A stretch of 6,125 nt of DNA from Geobacter sp. (GTDB lineage: Bacteria; Desulfobacterota; Desulfuromonadia; Geobacterales; DSM-12255): the NCBI GenBank assembly GCA_012026855.1, contig VEOV01000073.1, positions 1-6,125 of the forward strand, given 5' to 3'. Positions within the stretch are counted from its first letter, which is position 1; each line of letters begins with the position of its first letter. The notes beneath the pieces were generated by a model. The model had not been told where the DNA came from and searched no databases. It saw nothing but the letters and a program-made list of their open reading frames with translations. This document shows, piece after piece, positions 1 through 5,287 of this stretch. The translations under genes and the position numbers were made by a program.

Positions 1-438
1 TCTGAGGGGAGCGGTATCCTGGGTATCTCCGGCATATAGCCGGTCAGCTGCCTGCCGGTAACGGCTGTAGCCGGCTTCCAGGTCAGCCACCTGGTCGGCC
101 TGGCCGGTCTTTTTCAGGAATGCCAGCTTCTCCAGAAAAGCAGCTTCCCGCTTACGGAAAAGGTCCCGGAATTCGTCGCTTCTGAAGATGGCATACTTGC
201 CGGCGTAACCCTCCTGGGAGATGAGGACGTTGCGCAGCTCGGAGAGTGTGCTGATGGCCGGGAGGTGGCTGGTGGCGATCTCCCGGGCGGCCAGGTTCAG
301 TCTGTACAGCCCTTTGGATGAAAAGAAGAGCGCCATGAGGACAAACAGGGCCAATGCACTGTACCCGATGACGAGTTTTTGCAGGAGTGTGAATCTGGTG
401 GCGGTTATAGGTTCGGCTGGTAGTTGAGGCGTGTCCAT
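1..438 (-). CDS. Membrane-anchored signal-transduction protein, N-terminal part (probable sensor histidine kinase or chemoreceptor-like), cut by window edge
   Basis: The frame stays open for 146 codons from ATG 438 to the left edge, so the C-terminal domains are missing. An in-frame TAA lies three codons before the ATG, so this is the first possible ATG. Residues 1-18 are a short cytoplasmic tail. Residues about 19-40 (QKLVIGYSALALFVLMALFF) form one clear membrane segment. Residues 45-146 are a charged, probably helical extracytoplasmic region with features such as LAAREIATSHLPAISTLSELR and a Lys/Arg/Glu-rich second half. This layout (TM helix followed by a four-helix-bundle-like sensor) is typical of HAMP-containing histidine kinases and methyl-accepting proteins; the arrangement resembles Geobacter-type kinases. 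No kinase, HAMP or signalling domain is visible, so the output type is inference. It follows mtaB after 89 bp but has its own promoter-like sequence, so it is probably not strictly part of that operon. Confidence 0.72.
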   Translation of the reverse strand, partial: MDTPQLPAEPITATRFTLLQKLVIGYSALALFVLMALFFSSKGLYRLNLAAREIATSHLPAISTLSELRNVLISQEGYAGKYAIFRSDEFRDLFRKREAAFLEKLAFLKKTGQADQVADLEAGYSRYRQAADRLYAGDTQDTAPLR

Positions 439-444
439 GTATTG

Positions 445-473
445 ATTTTATTGCAGCAAGGCGCACAAGTCAA
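445..473 (-). promoter_or_regulatory. Sigma70-like promoter for the sensor gene, possibly giving a leaderless mRNA
   Basis: On the minus strand a -35 TTGACT (468-473) and a -10 TAAAAT (445-450) are separated by exactly 17 bp. Each hexamer matches the consensus at 5 of 6 positions. Only 6 bp (CAATAC) separate the -10 from the ATG at 438, which puts the usual start point at or next to the A of the ATG. No Shine-Dalgarno sequence precedes the ATG. A weak 5-bp dyad (GCGCA at 461-465, TGCGC at 477-481) flanks the -35 and could be an operator, but may be chance. Confidence 0.55.
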
Positions 474-527
474 CGTTGCGCCATCCGCTGGTCTCTGCGC
501 TGCCGGGTGCCGCCGGAAAACCGCTGC

Positions 528-1811
528 TCATTTCACCAGTTCTCCCCGGCAGCTGCCATCCCGGTTGACACCGGTGATCCGCACCGGCACTTCACCGGCA
601 GCCTCTTCGGCCAGCTTGACGGCGAGGTAGTTAGGGGTAATGCCGTTATTCCCCCCCTGCATCAGCAGCGACAGCTCCCTGCCGACAAAGCCGGCTGCGT
701 AGTTCCGCTTCTTGCGCTCCCCGATCTGGCGCAGCTCGGCAGCCCGTTCCTTGATGACAGCCGGGTCAAGGTGTCCCGGCATGGTTGCGGCCCTGGTGCC
801 GGGGCGGCTGGAGTAGGGGAACACATGGAGGTAGGCAACGGGAAGCTCCTCCAGCAGTGCGCAGGTTGCGGCGTGATCAGCGGCGCTCTCGCCGGGGAAA
901 CCGGCAATGACGTCGAAGCCGATGGCAATGCCTGGCAGGGCCTTTACCAGGCTGGCCACCAGGGCACGGATCTCCCCGCTGGTGTAGCCACGCCCCATGG
1001 CGGCCAGCACCCGGTCGGAGCCGCTCTGCAGGGGGAGATGCATATGGGGGCAGATATGGCGACCAGAAGCGATCACCCCGATCATCTGGGGCGACACCTC
1101 GTCCGGCTCAACCGAACCGATTCTAAGGCGGTTTACGGCGCCGGAAGCATCTATTGCAGAGAGCAGTGCGGTCAAATCTGTCTCCCCGGCCAGGTCCTTG
1201 CCATAGGCACCCAGATGAATGCCGGTCAGCACCACCTCGCGGAAGCCGGCGGCAGCAAAGCGCGCCACCCCGGCCAGCACCTCGTCAAAAGCGACACTGC
1301 GGCTCCGCCCCCTGGCGTAGGGGACGATGCAGTAGGCACAAAAGGCGTTGCAGCCGTTCTGGATCTGCAAAAAGGCCCTGGTATGCTCGGCAAAGCTCTC
1401 CAGGTGGAGCACCCCGGCCGTTGACTCGGCACCGATATCGGTCACAACGACGCTGGCCCCCTCCCCTGGCGCGGCATTCGCCAGCAGTCGGGCAATGTCC
1501 CTTTTCTCACTGTTGCCGATGACCAGGGAAACATTGGGCAGCTTGCTCAGTTCATCGGCCGCCAGCTGGGCATAGCAGCCGGTGACCACCACCCGGGCCG
1601 CCGGGTTCAGCCTGGCCGCGCGCCGGATCAGTTTGCGCGATTCGGCATCGCTCTTGGCAGTGACGCTGCAGGTGTTGATGATGTAGACGTCAGCCTCATC
1701 GCTGAAGGGGACGGCCCGGTACCCCTGCTGCTCCAGAGACTCGCTCATGCCGGCCGATTCGAACTGGTTGGTCTTGCAGCCGAGGGTTGTTATGGCAACG
1801 CGCTTACTCAA
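528..1811 (-). CDS. mtaB: tRNA (N6-threonylcarbamoyladenosine(37)-C2)-methylthiotransferase MtaB
   Basis: This is a radical-SAM enzyme that adds a methylthio group to t6A37 of ANN-decoding tRNAs, giving ms2t6A. Numbered from the TTG start (427 aa), the N-terminal MTTase domain has the cluster cysteines C12 (TLGCKTNQ), C48 (INTCSVT) and C79 (VTGCYAQ). The radical-SAM domain carries GCNAFCAYCIVPYARGRSRS, with C154, C158 and C161 forming CxxxCxxC. A TRAM-like tRNA-binding domain occupies roughly the last 55 residues. The NTCSVTAKSDAESRKLIRRA region favours MtaB over MiaB or RimO. Two starts are possible. ATG at 1835 would overlap mnmA by 32 bp and has only a G-run touching it. TTG at 1811 has GGAGG five bases upstream, places the conserved N-terminus right after the start, and overlaps mnmA by 8 bp; it is preferred. 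The stop is TGA at 528-530, with no clear terminator after it. Confidence 0.93.
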   Translation of the reverse strand: MSKRVAITTLGCKTNQFESAGMSESLEQQGYRAVPFSDEADVYIINTCSVTAKSDAESRKLIRRAARLNPAARVVVTGCYAQLAADELSKLPNVSLVIGNSEKRDIARLLANAAPGEGASVVVTDIGAESTAGVLHLESFAEHTRAFLQIQNGCNAFCAYCIVPYARGRSRSVAFDEVLAGVARFAAAGFREVVLTGIHLGAYGKDLAGETDLTALLSAIDASGAVNRLRIGSVEPDEVSPQMIGVIASGRHICPHMHLPLQSGSDRVLAAMGRGYTSGEIRALVASLVKALPGIAIGFDVIAGFPGESAADHAATCALLEELPVAYLHVFPYSSRPGTRAATMPGHLDPAVIKERAAELRQIGERKKRNYAAGFVGRELSLLMQGGNNGITPNYLAVKLAEEAAGEVPVRITGVNRDGSCRGELVK

Positions 1812-2841
1812 TCCAGCCTCCGCCGATAACTTCATCCCCCAGGTAAAAAACCGCCACCTGCCCAGGCGTCACCCCTTTCTCCCGGACAGCGAACTTTACC
1901 TGCGCCCGCCCACCTTCCAGCAGCTCCACACTGCACGGCACCGCCTTGTGACGGTAACGAATCTTGCAGCTCAGCCCCTCTTGCAGGGGTGCCTGCAGCC
2001 AGTTGCAGTTGTCGATGGTAAAGCCGTCCTGGTACAGCTCCCCTTCAGTGCCGACGATTACCCGGTTGTTTGCCGGCTCGATCCGGATAACGTAGAGCGG
2101 CTCGCTCCAGGCGATCCCCATGCCGCGGCGCTGGCCGACGGTGTAGCGGTGAATCCCCTGGTGGCGGCCAATGACCCGGCCATCGGTAAAGACAAAATCG
2201 CCGGGGGTAGAAACAACGGCGCTCCGCTCCAGAAAGCCGATGTAGTCGCCGTCCGGGATGAAGCAGATATCCTGGCTGTCATCCTTTTGCGCCACCACAA
2301 TGCCCAGCTCAGCCGCAATACGCCGCACCTCTCCCTTGTCCCGCATCTCCCCCAGGGGGAAAATGACCTGCTGCAGTTGCTCACTGGTTAAGGAGAAGAG
2401 AAAATAGGACTGGTCCTTGGGAAGGTTGACCGCCTGGCGCAGGTGGTTCACGCCGTCGCTATCGGCTGTAATGCGGGCATAGTGGCCGGTGGCCAGATAA
2501 TCGGCACCAAGCTCTCTGGCCATATCCAGCAGTGCGCCGAACTTGACCAGTTTGTTGCAGCGGGCGCAGGGGTTCGGCGTCCGGCCGGACTGGTACTCTG
2601 CCACGAAGTAGCTCTTGATCTCTGCGGCAAAACAGCCCTCAAAGGAGGCGACATGGTGGTCGCTCCCCAAATGGGCCGCCACCCGCGCCGCATCGCTGAC
2701 AGCCCCCACGGAGCCCTCGAACAGGCTCATGGTGATGCCGAAGACATCATTGTCGGCGTTCTTGAGCAGCGCCGCGGTTACGGACGAATCAACGCCGCCG
2801 CTCATGGCAACGGCTATTCTCTTGTTGGTCGGATATTGCAT
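1804..2841 (-). CDS. mnmA: tRNA-uridine 2-sulfurtransferase MnmA (TrmU)
   Basis: This cytoplasmic enzyme adenylates U34 in the anticodon of tRNA Lys, Glu and Gln and replaces its 2-oxygen with sulfur delivered from a cysteine desulfurase. At 345 aa it is slightly shorter than the E. coli enzyme. The PP-loop SGGVDS is at residues 14-19. ATGHYARI (117-124) and KDQSYFLFSL (142-151) are family signatures, and VTPGQVAVFYLGDEVIGGGWI at the end matches the C-terminal beta-barrel. The conserved cysteines are C95 (in NPCARCNK) and C193 (in DICFIPDGDY). An additional C92 makes a CxxC with C95 where E. coli has Asp (NPDILCNK). The start is ATG 2841, preceded by a weak AGGTG. The gene follows the methyltransferase-like gene by 48 bp and overlaps mtaB, so transcription with the cysE operon is likely. 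No desulfurase gene lies in the window. Confidence 0.95.
   Translation of the reverse strand: MQYPTNKRIAVAMSGGVDSSVTAALLKNADNDVFGITMSLFEGSVGAVSDAARVAAHLGSDHHVASFEGCFAAEIKSYFVAEYQSGRTPNPCARCNKLVKFGALLDMARELGADYLATGHYARITADSDGVNHLRQAVNLPKDQSYFLFSLTSEQLQQVIFPLGEMRDKGEVRRIAAELGIVVAQKDDSQDICFIPDGDYIGFLERSAVVSTPGDFVFTDGRVIGRHQGIHRYTVGQRRGMGIAWSEPLYVIRIEPANNRVIVGTEGELYQDGFTIDNCNWLQAPLQEGLSCKIRYRHKAVPCSVELLEGGRAQVKFAVREKGVTPGQVAVFYLGDEVIGGGWIE
1817..1821 (-). promoter_or_regulatory. Ribosome binding site deciding the mtaB start
   Basis: GGAGG on the minus strand lies inside the last codons of mnmA, five bases before TTG 1811. It supports the TTG over the upstream ATG at 1835 and suggests translational coupling, because mnmA's TAA lies just past the TTG. 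Confidence 0.6.
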
Positions 2842-2862
2842 GGCACACCTGTATGAATGATT

Positions 2863-2878
2863 TCAGCCCTTCGGCTGA
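2863..2878 (-). other. Small perfect hairpin between the methyltransferase-like gene and mnmA
   Basis: TCAGCC and GGCTGA form a perfect 6-bp stem around a four-base loop (GAAG on the coding strand). It sits in the 48-bp gap, 21 bp before the mnmA ATG. No T-run follows on either strand, so it is not a standard intrinsic terminator. It might be an mRNA-stability or processing element, or simply chance. I see no convincing separate promoter for mnmA here. Confidence 0.4.
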
Positions 2879-2889
2879 CGGCACCGCCG

Positions 2890-3420
2890 CTAGACCGGCG
2901 GGAACTGCCTGTTGTAATCGGTGAACTCCCGCAGGGCCTGTTCCTCAAGGCGGATCCGCTGCCGCAGCACCAGCAGGTTGGTCGGGAAGAAGACTGCCAG
3001 AGTCATTGGCGCCTGCAGCAGCAGCGGCAGGAGCAGAAACTCCAGGGTGACCACCAGATAGTTCGGATGGGCCAGGAACCGGTAAGGGCCCCGCTTCTTC
3101 ACAGCGCCGCCGGGAACCAGCACGATGCGGGTATTCCAGTTTTCCCCCAGGCTGATGATACACCAGTAACGCCCCATCTGGAGCAGTATAAAAACGGCCA
3201 GCAGCGCACTGCTCAAGTAACCCGGGAAAAACCGCCAGGGGTAAGACTCTGCCAGCAGTGCCCCCAGAAACAGGCTGTGCAGGGCGACCATGCGGGGAAA
3301 GGTCTCCGGATAGAACTCCCGGCCGCCGCGGGCTGCCAGCAGCCGGCAGTTCCTGCGGGACAGGAGCAGCTCGAAGAGACGCTCCCCGATCAGGTAGCCG
3401 AAAACCCAGAGCAGCGTCAT
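2890..3420 (-). CDS. Isoprenylcysteine carboxyl methyltransferase-family membrane protein (BpsB/SrsB-like, probable polyketide O-methyltransferase)
   Basis: This 176-aa integral membrane protein has hydrophobic segments near residues 1-20, 45-60, 66-85 and 120-152. The ICMT-family core is visible: LGENWNTRIV (91-100), then GPYRFLAHPNYLVV (111-124) and the acidic RIRLEEQALREF (155-166), which in the family contribute to SAM binding. In bacteria such proteins next to type III polyketide synthases (BpsB/YpbQ in Bacillus, SrsB in Streptomyces) methylate the hydroxyl groups of alkylpyrones or alkylresorcinols; that role is inferred here from the immediate neighbour. The open frame extends upstream into the polyketide synthase gene, but ATG 3420 is chosen: it begins one base after that gene's TAA, has AAGG a few bases upstream, and starts with a hydrophobic segment typical of the family. 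The exact substrate cannot be told from sequence. Confidence 0.85.
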   Translation of the reverse strand: MTLLWVFGYLIGERLFELLLSRRNCRLLAARGGREFYPETFPRMVALHSLFLGALLAESYPWRFFPGYLSSALLAVFILLQMGRYWCIISLGENWNTRIVLVPGGAVKKRGPYRFLAHPNYLVVTLEFLLLPLLLQAPMTLAVFFPTNLLVLRQRIRLEEQALREFTDYNRQFPPV

Positions 3421-3421
3421 C

Positions 3422-4474
3422 TTACACCTTGAACAGGAGCAGCTCGGCCGAGAAGCCGGGCCCGAAAGCCGACAGAAGGCCATGCCCCGGCCGGTCCATG
3501 CCGCCGGCTGCCAGCCACTGCTCCAGCACCAGCAGCACTGACACGGAAGAGACATTGCCGTGGCAGCGGAGGCTGTCCTCGGTCTGGCTCAACTCCTCGC
3601 CGGTAAGCTGCAGCGCCTCCCGGTAGGCAGCCACAACCCGGGCGCCGCCGGGGTGGGTAATGTAGTGCACCAGGTCGTGGCGACTCAGGTTCTGTCCGGC
3701 GAGGAAGCTGTCCAGAAGAGCCGGCAGCTCCTGCCTGACAATCAGCGGCAGCTTGGGGGAGAGCACCAACTGCATCCCCTCATCCAGAAAATCCCACCCC
3801 ATGACCCGGTAGCTCTCCGGGAAAAGGTGCGACCGGGTGGCAATGATGGCCGGCCCGTCCCCAGGCAGCTGGTCACCGCTGACCAGGGCAGCCGCTGCCC
3901 CGTCGGCAAAGAGGGAGGTGGCAACCAGGTTCTTCTTGGAGACATCACCGGACATGAAAGTCAGACTGCAGCACTCCAGCGCCACCAGCAGCACCCGGTG
4001 GCCGGGAAAAGCCCGGCAGTGCTCATGGGCCCGGGACAGGCCGACAGCTCCGGCAGCGCACCCCAGCCCCCAGATCGGCAGGCGTGAGGTGTCCGGCCTC
4101 ATCCCCAGGTTATTAATCAGATGGGCATCCAGGGTCGGGGTGGCATGGCCGGTGGAGGAAACAAAGATCAGCTGGTCGACCTCGTCAGCCCGGCAGCCGG
4201 CCCTGGCCAGACACTCCCGGACAGCTTCTTCCATCAGGGCAAGACCCTGCTGCTGATAGATAACCGTCCGCTCCTGCTGGCTGCGGGGTTGCCGGTACCA
4301 TTCCAGCGGCATCATGAACTGGCGGCTGTCGATCCGGGAGTTGTCAAAAACCGCTATGAGCCGCTCCAGGTCAGCGACAGAGCTGGAAAAGAGCTGTTGT
4401 ACCGTCTCCTTGACAGACTGCTGGGAAACGGCGTGGGGAGGGAAGGCATGGGCAGCAGCAATGATGCGGGGCAT
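3422..4474 (-). CDS. Type III polyketide synthase (chalcone/stilbene synthase family; probable alkylpyrone or alkylresorcinol synthase)
   Basis: This homodimer-type ketosynthase of 350 aa (normal family length) extends an acyl-CoA or acyl-ACP starter with malonyl-CoA and cyclises the product. The catalytic triad is complete: C139 in IWGLGCAAGAVGLSRA, H274 in YITHPGGARVV and N307 in LRCHGNVSSVSVLLVLE. The C-terminal GPG loop (AFGPGFSAE, 336-344) is also present. SLFADGAAAALVSG (187-200) matches the thiolase-fold core. The sequence resembles bacterial BpsA/SrsA/ArsB-type enzymes, which use long fatty starters, rather than plant chalcone synthases; this is from memory. The ATG shares its A with the cysE stop (TGATG), and its stop is one base from the methyltransferase-like start, so all three should be translationally coupled. 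Pyrone versus resorcinol product and chain length are not predictable here. Confidence 0.92.
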   Translation of the reverse strand: MPRIIAAAHAFPPHAVSQQSVKETVQQLFSSSVADLERLIAVFDNSRIDSRQFMMPLEWYRQPRSQQERTVIYQQQGLALMEEAVRECLARAGCRADEVDQLIFVSSTGHATPTLDAHLINNLGMRPDTSRLPIWGLGCAAGAVGLSRAHEHCRAFPGHRVLLVALECCSLTFMSGDVSKKNLVATSLFADGAAAALVSGDQLPGDGPAIIATRSHLFPESYRVMGWDFLDEGMQLVLSPKLPLIVRQELPALLDSFLAGQNLSRHDLVHYITHPGGARVVAAYREALQLTGEELSQTEDSLRCHGNVSSVSVLLVLEQWLAAGGMDRPGHGLLSAFGPGFSAELLLFKV

Positions 4475-5142
4475 CAGGAGATTTTCTTTTTCTGCTCTTC
4501 CTGCTCTTTGCTCAGAGCCTGGAATTTTTTATCCAGTTCCCTGATCTGGTCAAAGAGACAGGCAATGGCCTTGGCTTCCGGGTCGGGCATATTGCCATGC
4601 TGCAGATCGGGCTTCTCAGGCTGGGCGCCTTCGGTCATGACCACCCGACCGGGTATGCCGACCACCGATGAGTTGGGGGGGACTTCCTTCACCACCACAG
4701 AGTTGGAGCCGATCTTGCTGTTGGCGCCGACAGTAAACGGCCCCAGCACCTTGGCACCGGAACCGATAACCACATTGTCGCCGATGGTCGGATGACGCTT
4801 GACCTTGTCCCAGGTAACCCCGCCGAGGGTCACACCATGGTACATGGTGACGTTGTCGCCGATCTCGGCAGTTTCACCGATGACCACTCCCATGCCGTGG
4901 TCGATGAAGAACTTGCGGCCGATCCTGGCGCCGGGATGGATCTCAATGCCGGTAATGAAACGGGAAACCTGGGAGGTAAACCGGCCAAGAAAGAGCAGGC
5001 CATTGGTCCAGAACCAGTGGGCAATGCGGTGCATCCAGATGGCATGCAGACCTGGGTAGCAGAAGAGCACCTCCAGAGCATTGCGGGCCGCCGGATCGCG
5101 GTCGAATACGGAATCGATATCCTCTTTCATCCTGGCAAACAT
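4474..5142 (-). CDS. cysE: Serine O-acetyltransferase CysE (short bacterial form)
   Basis: This cytoplasmic enzyme transfers acetyl from acetyl-CoA to L-serine, giving O-acetylserine, the precursor of cysteine. It has 222 aa. A short helical N-terminal region (1-60) lacks the longer N-terminal domain of E. coli CysE, as in Bacillus-type enzymes. A left-handed beta-helix of hexapeptide repeats follows from about residue 65 (IEIHPGARIG, FFIDHGMGVVIGETAEIGDN, PTIGDNVVIGSGAKVLGP, GANSKIGSNSVVVKEVPP). Conserved landmarks are D81-H82, the VTLGG loop (104-108), and H117 in KRHPTIGD, the position of the catalytic His. VPPNSSVVGIPGRVV ends the catalytic domain. Residues about 190-222 form a charged, probably coiled-coil tail ending KKKIS, so isoleucine is penultimate, not terminal. 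The open frame extends four codons to TTG 5154, but ATG 5142 has GGAGG five bases upstream and is chosen. It is the first gene of the leftward operon. Confidence 0.95.
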   Translation of the reverse strand: MFARMKEDIDSVFDRDPAARNALEVLFCYPGLHAIWMHRIAHWFWTNGLLFLGRFTSQVSRFITGIEIHPGARIGRKFFIDHGMGVVIGETAEIGDNVTMYHGVTLGGVTWDKVKRHPTIGDNVVIGSGAKVLGPFTVGANSKIGSNSVVVKEVPPNSSVVGIPGRVVMTEGAQPEKPDLQHGNMPDPEAKAIACLFDQIRELDKKFQALSKEQEEQKKKIS

Positions 5143-5147
5143 CAGAG

Positions 5148-5152
5148 CCTCC
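5148..5152 (-). promoter_or_regulatory. Ribosome binding site of cysE
   Basis: A consensus GGAGG lies five bases before ATG 5142. It excludes the TTG at 5154 as start, because that TTG overlaps the Shine-Dalgarno region itself. Confidence 0.8.
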
Positions 5153-5171
5153 AAAAAACCCTTTTCTTATC

Positions 5172-5204
5172 CTGTTAGCATACCACACCAAATTAGTCAA
5201 GTTG
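5172..5204 (-). promoter_or_regulatory. cysE operon promoter overlapped by an IscR/Rrf2-type operator-like sequence
   Basis: On the minus strand, TTGACT (5195-5200) is a good -35. A weak extended -10 (TGC followed by TAACAG, hexamer at 5172-5177) lies after a 17-bp spacer. The 25 bases from 5204 down to 5180 read CAACTTGACT, then AATT, then TGGTGTGGTAT. Compared by eye with the E. coli type 1 IscR consensus as I remember it (ATASYYGACT, RWWWY, AGTCRRSTAT), about 20 of 25 positions agree. Mismatches fall at positions 1, 2, 16, 19 and 20. An Rrf2-family repressor (IscR-like or CymR-like) bound here would cover the -35 and spacer. A perfect GTCAA-N-TTGAC dyad (5196-5206) overlaps the same site. 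The regulator gene is not in the window. Confidence 0.5.
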
Positions 5205-5232
5205 ACAGGCGAAAAGAGTCTTTGCTTGCACC

Positions 5233-5261
5233 TTGCTATTCGGCAGGACGGCGGCTATACT
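5233..5261 (+). promoter_or_regulatory. Probable sigma70-like promoter of the acyltransferase gene
   Basis: TTGCTA (5233-5238, 4 of 6 consensus) and TATACT (5256-5261, 5 of 6) are separated by 17 bp, with a predicted start near 5268 and a leader of about 20 bases. No strong Shine-Dalgarno sequence lies between that point and ATG 5288. Confidence 0.45.
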
Positions 5262-5287
5262 CCAACAGCAGATTTAGACATTCCTGC

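Noticed and set aside
439..527. Search for a terminator after mtaB
   Set aside because: GC-rich partial repeats are present (CCGGCGG, CCCGGC), but there is no stable stem followed by a T-run, so no terminator is claimed.
507..1424. Long plus-strand open frame of 305 codons opposite mtaB
   Set aside because: It is wholly antisense to a well-supported MtaB with all cluster cysteines, and its translation has low-complexity GC-rich character with no recognisable domain.
3421..3555. N-terminal extension of the methyltransferase-like gene to 3555
   Set aside because: It would overlap the PKS gene by over 130 bp and adds a Cys/Trp/Ser-rich segment unlike the family; ATG 3420 fits the membrane start and coupling.
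4121..4795. Plus-strand open frame of 224 codons spanning the PKS/cysE junction
   Set aside because: It lies opposite two strongly supported genes, and nothing in it looks like a protein family.
5202..5207. Perfect plus-strand TTGACA as -35 for the acyltransferase
   Set aside because: No reasonable -10 lies 16-18 bp downstream; the hexamer is explained by the GTCAA-N-TTGAC dyad of the leftward control region.
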